Assembly: GCF_014851395.1 (NCBI RefSeq)
Contig: NW_024041150.1
Coordinates: 44,132,829-44,196,828 of the forward strand
Length of the DNA: 64,000 nucleotides
Direction of reading: 5' to 3'
Source: Micropterus salmoides
Taxonomy: Eukaryota > Chordata > Actinopteri > Centrarchiformes > Centrarchidae
In this document: positions 48,886-60,660 of the stretch, one piece after another
How the letters are laid out: each line of letters begins with the position of its first letter
Position numbering within the stretch: the stretch's first letter is position 1
Notes under the pieces: model-generated
What the model saw: only the letters and a program-made list of their open reading frames with translations
Database searches by the model: none
Told to the model about the DNA's origin: nothing
Translations under genes and position numbers: made by a program

Positions 48886-49080
48886 AGAGGACTTTGAAAA
48901 TGATGCTGCAGACACTCACATTGGGTCTGGATCAGTCATGGTGGATCCTTCCCTGATTCGGCTCCTATCACATGACTTTTGTACTCGTGTTACTTTCAGT
49001 AAATTCCACCTTCTCATCGGTTCGTGCAAAAGGATCTCTGGTGTGGTTCCTCACCCTTGCTATTCTTCGTTCATCTTTAG
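48886..49080. other. Start of block C, no recognised feature
   Basis: About 195 bp without a gene or known repeat. Confidence 0.4.
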
Positions 49081-49175
49081 TAAGGCAAGGCAAGTTTATT
49101 TAGCACATTTCAACAACAAGGTAATTCAAAGGACGGGGAAAATGTTTTAAAAGAGTTCAATAGAAAATACAAACA
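49081..49175 (-). mobile_element. 3' end of L2/Rex-like LINE, truncated
   Basis: GGCAAGGCAAGTTTATTTAGC..TTCAACAACAAGGTAATTCAAAG matches the 3' end of the LINE at 21452. It loses similarity near 49175; related sequence resumes near 49980. Confidence 0.75.
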
Positions 49176-49239
49176 GGCAGGTCTCTCACCTTTGCTTATT
49201 TATCTCCTTTGATTCCCCATCTCCCACCCTATCCTTTTT

Positions 49240-49730
49240 TTAACCCTAAAGGTTCATGCAGACCACACGACTTTCAGCGTGCCGTTCACACTACACAACT
49301 TGCCGTCTTGTGACAGTATGTGTAACGGGAAATGGCGCAAACCTACAGACAAAACAGCTGTTTGTTATTATAAAGACAGCAATTATAAAGACACAGAATA
49401 TGGATGAAAGAATGGATCGGCACACACAGGTAGCAGGGATTGTCTGAGCTACAGAGAGAGCTGGAGGGGACTCAAAAGTGTTTTGTAGTGAAAACATTGG
49501 CTAGATGTGGATGTCGAGCCGACCGACTCCTCCAGATATTTGGCATGCTAGATATCTGGCAGACATCGGCGATGTGTCAGAAATGTGTTGGGGAGCCGTT
49601 TTGATGTGTCGTTGTGTAGTTCACACATAACGACTGGAGACCGCCGATCAACTGCTGATCACAGCGTGACGGTCACAACAAATTGGGCTACAAATCGTGT
49701 AGTGTGAACTAGGTTTATGGGGACTTAAGG
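49240..49730. repeat. Possible non-autonomous DNA element inside the LINE tail
   Basis: CACACGACTTTCAGCGTGCCGTTCACACTACACAAC at one end and ACAAATCGTGTAGTGTGAACTAGG at the other contain inverted TAGTGTGAAC-type words, typical of MITE ends. No coding region. It separates two pieces of one LINE tail. The element's exact ends are not resolved. Confidence 0.4.
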
Positions 49731-49979
49731 GGACTCTAACCTTTTAACACTTAGGGACTAACCCTTCCTTAGATACAGTCGTCCCTGTAAATCCAGATTG
49801 TCCACGCTACAAACTTTGGTAAAAGCGGTTGACAGCGGGCCCTGTCAACAAGTTAACAGCGGAGAAATCAAGGACTCTAACCTTGTTTTTCTACTCGGCC
49901 CTGTTAACTGAAGATCAGTCGTGTGAGATGGGACGATCAAAAGAGAACTCTGAGCTTTTTAAATAGTGTTCACTGAAAA

Positions 49980-50040
49980 TCTAAAAACAAAGAAAAAGAA
50001 AACAGGACAGTTAAAGTTACAGTGCAGTAAAATTTAGTAG
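49980..50040 (-). mobile_element. Second piece of the interrupted LINE tail
   Basis: AAACAAAGAAAAAGAAAACAGGACAG..AAAGTTACAGTG matches 21565-21610 of the LINE in block A, which normally lies only ~50 bp from the piece at 49081-49175. Confidence 0.6.
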
Positions 50041-50693
50041 TAGTATAGTAGTGCTTTCTTCGTTGACCTGTTTACACAACATTTAATTCTGATATGTAGC
50101 CTTAGAGAACAAAAGTCTGTTCACTTGCTGTTATTCAACAGTCATGAGCTAGAGGGAGGGGCATCTCTAGAAGTCCACGATAGGTTAACGACGTCACGCT
50201 GGCAGTCGCAGGTAGGATTCCAGGGAGTCGCAGGATTTCTCACCACAATTCTGGAAGTGGAAAATCAAACTGCCAACTTACAGAGGCACCTGATCCACTG
50301 CATTTTTTACCTTTTGATTAGTTGACAGCGCAGAGGTAGACAAAAAACGCGGGTAAACCAACTGACCGGCCAACCAACAGATGGACATTGCCGTCCCTTG
50401 CGCCATGCCGGTAGCAAGGCTAAAAAGTATTTTTCTGTTTGACAAAAATTCTCAGGATCTCAGTTCCCAGTATCGCCGCACAGCAGGGTTTCACAGGTAA
50501 GCATTTCCACTCTGATGTCTGAAGCGCTATTAACAAGCAAATAAGCAACATCCTCTACACCATCAGCGCCCGCCACCTCCGAACACTACAAACCCCAAGG
50601 GAGCCTCTTAACCGGGACGTAAAGCAGCTGTGACTAAACATCCTACATGTTTTTATTGATCACAGTGGATAATGACAATGGTCTTTGTTGCAG

Positions 50694-51756
50694 GTGTCGA
50701 GTCTGGCGCCGATGCTGGACTACTCCACAGAGATGGACCGTTACCGTTCATCTATCGCCAGCTTCTACAAGACCAATGTAAACATGAACATGAACGTCAC
50801 AAACTTTCCTCAGTCTGCCAAACTGGCGGCCCGTTTGGCGGCCGCCACCCCATATTCCCCCCCACCGCTGCCAGGCTGGGCGCCATGGCGACAGGGCCCT
50901 GGGGCTGCCACGACAACATGAACATGAACGTGAATATGAACCACCCAGCGGCCATGTTCTGGGGCCGACCCAAACCCATGGCAACCGCCCCGACGCACCA
51001 CCACCACCACCACCATCACCCTCGGCAACGCCAGGGCACATGACCTCTTCACACCCCCACAGTACCAGCATGCACCAGGGCGGGGGGTCGGCAGGGGCAG
51101 GAGGTGGAGGTGGAGGTGGGGGGAGCAGTGAGGGGGGAGGAGCTGAAAAACACGGACACACTGCCTCCTCACTTCCTGTCACACAGGGAACGGCACACCA
51201 TCACCCCATGGCGCCCAGCAATGGGAACTTCCTCCCGGGTTATGGCGGAGGGGCAGACTGCGGCGTCATGAACAAACAGGGGCACGCCCACCCGGACATG
51301 ATGGGCCTATCAGAGGGCGGAAACTGCAATGGGGGAGGGGTTATGGGTAGTAGCTTCCTGGGGGGGCTGGGATTACCCCCCGGGGTCATTGTCATGGCGA
51401 TGGGGTCGGCAGGGGGCGGGATCTCAGATGCCAGCAGCGCCTTCCAGATGACAGGTGGCCAGCGGGCGCTAACAGACTGCCAGCAGCACGCTAACTCCTC
51501 CCCCTGCCCCTCCTCCTCCTCGCCCTCGTCATCAGGTGTGACGGCGGGGGGCGTGGCCTTGTCGTCATCGTCGTCGTCGGGGACGGTGGCCAAGAGAAAG
51601 AGGAAGCGGTGCGGCGTGTGCGGGCCCTGCAGGCGGCTGATCAACTGCGGCGTCTGCTCGTCCTGCCGCAACAGAAAGACGGGTCACCAGATCTGCAAGT
51701 TCAGGAAGTGCGAAGAGCTGAAGAAGAAACCGGGGGGAGGAGGGGGGGCGCTGGAG
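50694..51756 (+). CDS. cxxc4: CXXC4/IDAX-like CXXC zinc-finger protein, large exon (frameshifts)
   Basis: CXXC4 binds unmethylated CpG DNA and is known as an inhibitor of Wnt signalling through Dishevelled; it also partners TET2. The CXXC domain at about 51592-51735 reads KRKRKRCGVCGPCRRLINCG then VCSSCRNRKTGHQICKFRKC and EELKKKPG, with all eight zinc cysteines; LINCGVCSS and KKPG favour CXXC4 over CXXC5. LGLPPGVIVM and SAFQM upstream also fit CXXC4. The acceptor is TTGCAG before 50694, with a first ATG at 50712 (MLDYSTEMDRYR), and the donor GAG|GTGAGG is at 51756. The frame changes near 50860 (C-run) and between about 50990 and 51035 (CAC-run), probably errors. The short last exon (ending FRWFF in relatives) was not found in the window. 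Confidence 0.85.
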
Positions 51757-52985
51757 GTGAGGACGCACACACACACACACACACGCACACAGAGAGAACA
51801 CACACTGTGGAGTTAATATACAACTTTTTTGTGTTTAATCTTTTCTTTAAACACGTAACAAGATTGTGCATGCACGTGTGTGTGTGTGTGTGTGTTTGCA
51901 TGTGTGTGTGTGAAGGTGTGTGTTTGTGTGAGAGTGTGTGTGTGTGTGTTTGCATGTGTGTGTGAGGGTGTGTGTTTGCGTGAGAGTGTGTGTGTGTGTT
52001 TGCATGTGTGTGTGAAGGTGTGTGTTTGCGTGAGAGTGTGTGTGTGTGTGCGTGTTTGTGTGTGTGAAGGTGTGTGTTTGCGTGAGAGTGTGTGTGTGTG
52101 TGTGTTTGCGTGAGTGTGTGTGTTGGCGTGAGTGTGTGTGTTTGCGTGAGTGTGTGTGTTTGCGTGAGTGTGTGTGTTTGCGTGTGTGTCCTGGCTCACT
52201 TAGCCCAGATCACTGCCAGCGAGGCATGAGCTGGAAGGCATCGCTCACCCTGCTGAGTGTGTGTGTGTGAATGCTGTGCAGATGGTGGGTGGTGAAAAGC
52301 GAGAGCTCGGTCCCTGCTGAGGTCTGGCAGGCTGCCAACACACACACACACACACACCAACTCTCCACTGATTCATGGTGATAAAGTGAGCCGGGGAGAG
52401 AGAGGGAAAGGAGAATATTTGTTATCTACTAGTGTGTGTGTGTGTGTGTGTGTGGGAGTGCTATAAGAATTAGTGGCGATCAATAATTAATTGACACCAG
52501 TATTCGACCTCACTGATGACTCTATATCTCTCTCACTCACACACACTGTCCCTGTGGGAATCCCCACAAACTATCGCTAATTATTCCCTCAGCATCAACA
52601 CACGCATGTGGTATGAGCACACACACTGAAACATGTTGTGTGTGTGTGTGTGTGTGTGCGCACATGTGTGTGTGTGTGTTACTAAGGCAGTGAATTAGCA
52701 GCCGTAATCTTCCTCAATTACACACTAATTGGACCTGTGGAGGCTAGCGGCAAGTGACAGCACTGTGTGTGTCTGTGTGTCTGTGTGTGTGTGAGTGTGT
52801 GTGTGAGTGCGTGTCACCATGTGGTTTCACACTCTTGCCTCATCCCTCTTTCGTTAACTTTGAAGTCGACATGGCAGACTCTCAGCCAATCAGAAAGTTT
52901 ACTTTCTGTAATGAACAGCGGAGCCCCCCGGGTGTCTCTTCTGACAGACTGACTGCTAGAAACTGACCACAGACTGTAAACGGCT
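51757..52985. repeat. Intronic TG/CA microsatellite and minisatellite cluster
   Basis: Several tracts: (CA)n at 51764-51786; a TG-rich minisatellite at 51876-52190 built from (TG)n spaced by TTTGCATG, GAAGG and TTTGCGTGAG, with 18-bp units near 52110-52185; further (TG)n or (CA)n at 52260, 52339-52358, 52432-52453, 52637-52680 and 52763-52815. Long open frames across them encode only Cys-Val or Thr-His repeats and are not genes. Between the tracts nothing is recognised. Confidence 0.9.
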
Positions 52986-53200
52986 TTCTCGTCTTCTGTC
53001 CACTCAAAGCGCTTTACACAACAAGTCAGCACTTATCCATTCTCACATGGCGGCTGCCATGCAAGGTACCGACTGCTCACCAGTTGAAACTAATACATTC
53101 ACACACTCACAATGGGAGTATTTTACCCAGAGGGCATTTAAACATGCAGACTGGAGGAGCTGGGGGTCGAACCACCGACCGTCAGATTAGTGGACCACCT
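52986..53200. repeat. Dispersed teleost repeat
   Basis: Contains TCAAAGCGCTTTACACAACA, GGCTGCCATGCAAGGTACC, CATTCACACACTCACAATGG and GGAGCTGGGGGTCGAACCAC, a consensus I recognise as widespread in fish genomes. It has no coding capacity. Confidence 0.75.
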
Positions 53201-56200
53201 GCTCTGCATAATGACTACTTTTAACTTTGGTTCTTTAAGTTAGTGATGTCACGAGAACCAATACTTCGGTTCCTCCAAGTTGATACCAAAGTTCTGAAAA
53301 CATGACGGTACTTGTTTTTCCAGGTACTGTAGGTAATGGGGATCCAACCACATTTACTTGTCTTCCTTCATCTGTCTTGGAGGGTGCTGACCGTGATCAA
53401 CCCTAATATCTCTACATCTTTCTGACACTTTTCTTTCTCTTTTTGTCTCTTATTCTTAGCGGCCACCCTCCGTCCCGACCGGCGAGGCATTTCGATGGTT
53501 CTTCTAGCCTTCCCTTCGCCAACAGAGTTGCAGCTAAAGGCCGAACAGGAAGTCGCTGTCACATACAGACTACAAATCAGCCTTGGATAAGTTTAAAAAA
53601 AGGACCAAAACCTTTGGAATTGAACCAGACGATTTGCAAGAGGATTACAATTTCATACTGTGTGGATGACATTTTAAGACTACAAATACCACCTCAACTG
53701 GAACAGGGAACTAGCTAGGAGGAGGATGAGGGGCAGTTTGGTCACAGGCAACAGGAACTGGTGTGACGATCAACAACTGCATGTGTCCCAGAACCTGTTT
53801 GCAGGTAAATTTAAAACTCAGCTCTTAAATAGATGCACAAAGGTTGTGTGAATGCTATATAGCGGTCTATAGCTACTTGGCTAGAAGTGCAACCAGTCTG
53901 TCTTTGTACATGTTAGCATCACAGCAGGCTACAGTTAGAAAGTTACGATTATCGACTGACCAATCAGAATTGAGCAGGGATTTAAAATGGGCTGGATTTA
54001 GTAGCTTCATAGCCAAATGATGAAAAATAGCATTAGAAAAATGGCAGCAACCATTTGTTTACCAACAGTTAACCAATTAGCTTTAGATTTCGTTGCTGTA
54101 ATCTAAAATAATCTAAGGACCGGAAATGTTCAGCTTTGCTCCTCTGCTAGCTTGACTATCTGACGTCTACTGGTGAATATCAGAGTGCTGAACTGTTCCT
54201 CTACTATTAGCCTGTCTTTGCTGGTATAAACTGCTAGTCACTTCACCTGGTACAAAAGATCAGTCCCCCAATAGTAGGGGGGCAGTTCTTTACCTGCTTG
54301 TCACCAGCAGATGTCAGATTTTGGGAAAGAAACTCAATCAGTTGTGTGACTGATCTGTATTGGCAAAGGTGGAGTATCGACAGCATGGATAACCAACTGA
54401 TCCCACTAAAGATTCAGTCCAGTCATTTGGGCACGTTTAAGGTGGCAGGATCACCGGACAGTTGTATTGATGCCATTTCAAGTTATCTAGTTCTATCCAA
54501 TTTTGCTGCAAGTCAAAGATAAAGGCTCAACAACAGGACTGGATACAGCGCCAAAGCTTTGCAACACAACATTCAGTTTTACTATGTTTGGGAAGCACTG
54601 AACACAACCATGGTCCGGTAGTGGGTTTCTGTTGTGATTGTTTTTTTACTGATCATTCAGCACCTTACCAGAAGCCCTTAGTGCCCTGTTCAAATCATAT
54701 AGGATACCGTAATTACTAGAGATATCCCAAGCTGATCCTAAGAATGAGTATCGTGTCTCATCTGGGAATGTTTTAGTATATCGGTATTGGCTAAAATAAC
54801 ACAGATCAAAATCCGGTCCTTTCTATGCTCTACTGTGTTTTGTCCACCTCAGCTTGCTGGTGTTGCAGTGCTGCTACAACAGCCGGGCTCTAGGTGTGTG
54901 CGCATTTCACCCGTATGCAAGTGAGAACTAGAGCGAGTGAATGTGAAAATTTACACGCGCACCAGTACTTTGCTCTGACACTTCATAATGGAAAAATACT
55001 AATTTACTAATTCCAACTCTAACTCATTAGCAAAAAAAATGTACAAAACATTCAGCCTGCAGCTTTTAGCCGCGGCTGGTCGAGGGAGGTCACACCAGCC
55101 GTCACTACTTAACGTTAATTAGGTGTGTAACTTGAGAACAGGATGACATTAAACCTGTCTGTGGACACCATTCTTGTTTGTGAATTATAAGGTGTGGAGA
55201 CAAGAGCTGTTATTTCATATTGTCAGATGCTTATTTAATCAACATTTAGATAAATATTGGATGGCCAAAAAACTTGATGGGGACATCCCTAGTATTTCAT
55301 GTTTAAATAGCGTTCACATCAACACCCAAGTCGGAATTACGACTGGGAAGCAGGTTTTTTGGAAAGTTTAGATTAGTGCCTGGAAACCAAAACGAACATT
55401 CAAGGTGATTAAACCCATATTTAATGGATATAGTGTTACATTGTCAGTGCACAGTAGTATTAACCCTCCAAAGACCAGCTCTCTAAGTACACATCGGTCT
55501 TGAGTTGCCCGACGATGTGAATGCTTACAAGTCGGAAACATAAGAATCTTTCCACCTCTACCATCTATCCAATATGATGTAAACATGACACCTGAGCATG
55601 TATCCACTGCGACAACCTTCACTATCTGTGATCAAACTGTCCCCTCCTTTCCTCCTCGTCCTAGCAAACCACAAACCCCATCGTAGCCAAACCAGGAAGA
55701 TTCGGACCTCAAGTGGACCACAGAAACAATTACAGTTTGACCAAAACCGGATGACAAGTTAACCTCACAGGAAAAACTTTTCTACAGAGGGAGTACAAAC
55801 TGACCTCATAACGAAGGACTACAACTTCACCACAGTAGGACTACAATTACCACATCACTGTTATCTGTCTCTTCTGTCTACCTCCTCCTCAAGAACTTAA
55901 AAGGCACCTTGATTGATTTTTACTGGGCTGTTCATGTTGGTACGACATGATCTGCTTCTCAACTCTCTAGATGGTCCAGAGCCGATCGGCCTCTAATGGG
56001 ATACTCCACTACTACGCTTACTAATTTACTCCTTTGCCTGAAGGAGCCGTTAAATGTCTGAATTTTGTTTTTTTCGTCTGGATTTCAATGGAAAGTTCTC
56101 AGGGCGCCGTCATACTTCCAGTTTGTTTTATATGATCTAAAGCAGACTGGCAAAACTAACTTTGTTGTATTTTGTATTTGCGTAAAAGGTGGCAGTGGAA

Positions 56201-57379
56201 GGTGTGTAATTTTTGTCTGTACAAAGAATGGTGTTTTATTAAAAAAAAAACACATTTTCACATTGAATATTTGCTCTAAATTGGCATATCTAGTCCCAAA
56301 CATTCAGATTTCTAAAGTCTGTATTGGTCAAACCCTCAGTAGGACCTCAAAGAGAGTTCAGAACCAGTTTCTCTGTTCTTGTATCAATGCAGATTGTACC
56401 ACGTGGTTACCAACAGGAAACCGAGCAGGAGAATCCCCCTGCAGTTTAAAGGCAGCGTGGAGACTCACAGGGAACCTTTGGATCTTCTGGAAAGCTCACA
56501 CGTTCTGAGCTGAACCCCGGGAACCAAACTGAACTGAAAGAGATCAGAACATTCCACACGACAAACACGTCATTTCCAACACGTCTGTGGGTCTACTTTT
56601 GTGACAACACACCAATATGTTCTGTGATACTATTTAAACGCATGTTAAGTCGGAAAAACACCCTCCCTCACAAAACCGTGTCAGTGCTAGTTATGCTATG
56701 AAGTGACGAATGCTGGTCACTCTATGCCGTAGCAGTGACGAATGCTGGGTTTGACAACACAACATCAAAAGTCTCTTCTTTGAAAACATGACATTTATGC
56801 TGCAGACCTCCATCAGCAGAATCAAGATTGCTTTAAAATGACATTCAGTAATTAGTTTATTATCATCACAGCTGTAACAGTGGGCTGACCAGAGAGGCGT
56901 TGTTGTCAAACTGACAGCCGATCAAATGACTAGTGGTGGGTTTCAAAAGATCTTGCTATTCAGACTTTTTTCTTCAGATTTCCATTAGCTTCATTAGGTG
57001 ATGTTTAGTTTGGAGAAGACAATTTATTTTAGAGTTTGCACTAAGTAAGTTTACATTTCACTACCACAAGGCGAAGCAATGCAGTTTGTTTCTCTATCCA
57101 CAGACCTCAGGAAGAAATAGTCCCACAGAAAACTGTTGCGTCTGTGGTCATGCAGAGTAACCAGGACGTAGTTTCTGGAAAGTTAGACGTTACTGATTAG
57201 TTTTCAAATATAGTTCATGACCGTTTGGAGCAGCATCTCAAAATTTTAGCAAATCAAATTGTAACTTTTCTGAAATATCTCAACAAATACTGGACAGACG
57301 TCCATGAAATTTGACGATTTATCCTTCTGGACACCAGCACGTCAAAGTTATCGGTAACATTTGCCCACAAAATGTGGTA
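53201..57379. other. Non-coding stretch in block C
   Basis: About 4 kb with no recognised exon, RNA or element. Open stretches of up to 147 codons (56065-56508, plus) have no domain I know. Parts such as 54720-54830 (GAGATATCCCAAGCTGATCC) have the look of degraded dispersed repeats. It may be intron of the cxxc4-like gene. Confidence 0.4.
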
Positions 57380-57525
57380 GTCAAGTCAGTTTTATTTATA
57401 CAGTCCAATATCACAAATCACTTGACGCAGATAAAAAAAACTCCGCCCCCCAAAAATGTTAGAAAGCCCAAGAGGAGCAGCAGAGGAGGAATCCCTCTCC
57501 TAGAATGAACAGACAGGAAAAACGG
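57380..57525. repeat. LINE 3'-end-like dispersed repeat
   Basis: CAAGTCAGTTTTATTTATACAGTCCAATATCACAAATCAC followed by AGAGGAGCAGCAGAGGAGGA and CCCTCTCCTAGAATGAACAG resembles a common fish retroposon end. The family is not resolved. Confidence 0.6.
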
Positions 57526-58080
57526 AAATAGATGTTGTACAGAATCTCACCAATGCCATTAATTCTGGCACAGATGTTCATTTTATCCACAGAATGACTC
57601 CCACTTCATTTTTTGATCCGCAGACTTTTGTCTCTGCTCACAGACGTGTTGGAAAGACGTTAAATTTTAATTTCTTTAATTTTATTTTCGAGCATCATGA
57701 GGAAAACGTTCCCCTGCCTCTTCGTGGGAACTAAAACCAAACGTCTCCTTTTTTCCCAGGGTGGGTTGGGGTGAGGCTAAAGAGGGGAGAGGGAGGGAGG
57801 GAGGGAGGGGACGTTTGTTTTGTGTGTCTGTCCTCCTCCTCCTCCTCATGTATTCTGTCTCTGTGACCTCCTCATGTGCTGAATTATAATAAAGCATTTC
57901 AAAGATTATCTGCCAGTGCGTGATCCACACACAGGAGGAATATGGATGTCAGGTGATTGCATCATACCGTACTCTGTGTGTGTGTGTGTGACAGAGAGAG
58001 AGAGTGAGGGCAGGCGAACAAATGAACAATATGTTTTTGTGTGTTTGTGTGAAAATGTTCTGCCACAAGATGGAAGCTGT
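57526..58080. other. Spacer with purine-rich tract
   Basis: A (GGGA)n tract lies at 57786-57810 and CTCCTC repeats at 57831-57848. AATAAAG near 57890 could be a polyadenylation signal, but no gene was found to go with it. Confidence 0.4.
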
Positions 58081-60085
58081 ATGTGTCTGTGTGTTTGTGT
58101 GTGTGTGTGTTTGTGTGTGTTTGTGTGTGTTTGTGTGTCTGTGTGTTTGTGTGTGTGTGTTTGTGTGTGTGTGTCTGTGTGTCTGTGTTTGTGTGTGCGT
58201 GTTTGTGTGTGTGTGTGTTTGTGTGTCTGTGTGTTTGTGTGTCTGTGTTTGTGTGTGTGTCTGTGTGTGCGTGTTTGTGTGTGTGTTTGTGTGTGTGTGT
58301 TTGTGTTTGTGTGTGTGCGTCTATGTGTGTGTTTGTGTGTGTGCGTCTATGTGTGTGTTTGTGTGTGTGTGTCTGTGTGTGTGCGTCTATGTGTGTGTGT
58401 GTCTATGTGTGTGTCTGTGTGTGTGCGTCTATGTGTGTGTTTGTGTGTGTGTGTCTGTGTGTGTGCGTCTATGTGTGTGTGTGTCTATGTGTGTGTCTAT
58501 GTGTCTGTGTGTGTGTGTCTTTATGTGTGTGTATCTGTGTATGTGTGTTTGTATGTGTGTGTCTGTATGAGTGTTTGTGTCTGTATGTGTCTGTGTGTTT
58601 GTGTCTGTGTGTTTGTGTGTGTGTGTCTGTGTGTGTGTGTTTGTGTTTATGTGTGTGTTTGTGTGTGTGTGTGTCTTTATGTGTGTTTGTGTGTGTGTGT
58701 GTCTTTATGTGTGTTTGTGTGTGTGTGTTTGTGTGTGTTTGTGTGTGTGTCTTTATGTGTGTGTTTGTGTGTGTGTGTGTGTCTTTATGTGTGTGTTTGT
58801 GTGTGTGTGTGTCTTTATGTGTGTTTGTGTGTGTGTGTCTTTATGTGTGTGTGTGTGTGTGTGTCTTTATGTGTGTGTTGTGTGTGTGTCTTTATGTGTT
58901 TATGTGTGTGTGTCTTTATGTGTGTTTGTGTGTGTGTCTTTATGTGTGTGTGTCTTTGTGTGTTTGTGTGTGTGTGTCTTTATGTGTGTGTGTGTGTCTT
59001 TATGTGTGTTTGTGTGTGTGTGTGTCTGTGTGTGTGTGTGTGTGTCTGTGTGTGTGTGTCTGTATGTATGTGTGTCTGTCTGTATGTGTGTCTGTGTGTG
59101 TGTCTGTATGTATGTGTGTCTGTATGTCTGTGTGTGTGTGTGTCTGCATGTATGTGTGTCTGTGTGTGTGTGTCTGTATGTATGTGTGTCTGTGTGTGTG
59201 TCTGTATGTATGTGTGTCTGTATGTCTGTGTGTGTGTGTGTCTGTGTGTGTGTGTATCTGTATGTATGTGTGTCTGTGTGTGTGTCTGTATGTATGTGTG
59301 TCTGTATGTCTGTGTGTGTGTGTGTCTGCATGTATGTGTGTCTGTGTGTGTGTGTCTGTATGTATGTGTGTCTGTGTGTGTGTGTCTGCATGTATGTGTG
59401 TCTGTGTATGTGTGTCTGGGTGTGTGTGTGTCTGTATGTATGTGTGTCTGTGTGTGTGTGTCTGCATGTATGTGTCTGTATGTATGTGTGTCTGTGTGTG
59501 TGTCTGCATGTATGTGTGTCTGTATGTATGTGTGTCTGTGTGTGTGTGTCTGCATGTATGTGTGTCTGCATGTATGTGTGTCTGTATGTATGTGTGTCTG
59601 TGTGTGTGTGTCTGCATGTATGTGTGTCTGTATGTATGTGTGTCTGTGTATGTGTGTCTGCATGTATGTGTGTCTGTATGTATGTGTGTCTGTGTGTGTG
59701 TGTCTGCATGTATGTGTGTCTGCATGTATGTGTGTCTGTATGTATGTGTGTCTGTGTGTGTGTCTGCATGTATGTGTGTCTGTATGTATGTGTGTCTGTG
59801 TATGTGTGTCTGTATGTATGTGTGTCTGTGTATGTGTGTCTGTATGTATGTGTGTCTGTGTGTATGTGTGTCTGTGTATGTGTGTCTGTATGCGTGTGTG
59901 TCTGTGTGTATGTGTGTCTGTGTATGTGTGTCTGTGTATGTGTGTCTGTGTATGTGTGTATGTGTGTGTGTCTGTGTGTGTGTGTGTCTGTATGTATGTG
60001 TGTGTGTCTGTATGTATGTGTGTGTGTCTGTGTGTGTGTGTGTCTGTATGTATGTGTGTGTGTCTGTATGTATGTGTGTGTGCTT
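58081..60085. repeat. ~2-kb TG-rich microsatellite/minisatellite array
   Basis: (TG)n interrupted by TT, TC and TA steps. Three zones differ in interruption: TTTGTGTG and GTCTG types (58081-58510), GTCTTTATG type (58660-59000), and a higher-order unit of roughly 36-46 bp combining GTCTGTATGTATG, GTCTGTGTG and GTCTGCATGTATG (59050-59870). The C's sit almost only on one strand. The very long open frames on both strands (up to about 750 codons) are a by-product of the composition. Confidence 0.95.
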
Positions 60086-60555
60086 GTCATCAAAGAGAAA
60101 GACAGAGAGGCTGGTTGTCCCTGACGACGGTGCGCCGTGTTGCCTGGCAACAGCGCTAACAATGGCCCACCACCAGTGTTCTAGAATGTGGGCGTGGCCT
60201 GTGAGGGAGGGGGGACGTCAACCCTTTAATCTTGACATAAACAGCTGTGACATAAATACTTGATGTTTATCAAAATGTGTCAGAAAACCCGCAAATAAAG
60301 CAGGTTTCATTAGATCAGCTCTGCATCTAAACAAACAACACACAGATAACAGGATAGGATCCTTTATCTCAATCATTTACCAATAATTTTGTCCGAAATG
60401 TGATTTGGTACTAATTATGTTACTAATTATTAGGAAAATAAAGAATTGGTACATTTTGAATTAATTATTTCTAATTAGGCACTACTTGTAACACTGAGAG
60501 TCTTTTAGACAGGTCACATGAACATGAAAAATATGAAATGTGTCGACTTCCAAAC
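60086..60555. other. Unannotated flank of the TG array
   Basis: No recognised feature. Confidence 0.4.
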
Positions 60556-60570
60556 ATATATATATACATA

Positions 60571-60640
<70 letters not shown>

Positions 60641-60660
60641 TATATATAAATATATAAAAC
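60556..60660. repeat. (TA)n microsatellite with short (TG)n
   Basis: ATATATATACATATG, a short GTGTGTGTGTG, then about 30 AT units ending in AAATATATATAAATATA. Confidence 0.95.

Noticed and set aside
48158..49150. Several open frames across the gap at 48386
   Set aside because: They consist mostly of N and join two blocks that are not shown to be adjacent.
51813..52199. Thr-His-rich and Cys-Val-rich open frames in the cxxc4 intron
   Set aside because: Translations of TG/CA minisatellite DNA.
57916..60263. Very long open frames (up to about 750 codons) on both strands
   Set aside because: They encode only Cys-Val or Thr-His repeats of the TG array; absence of stops follows from the dinucleotide composition.
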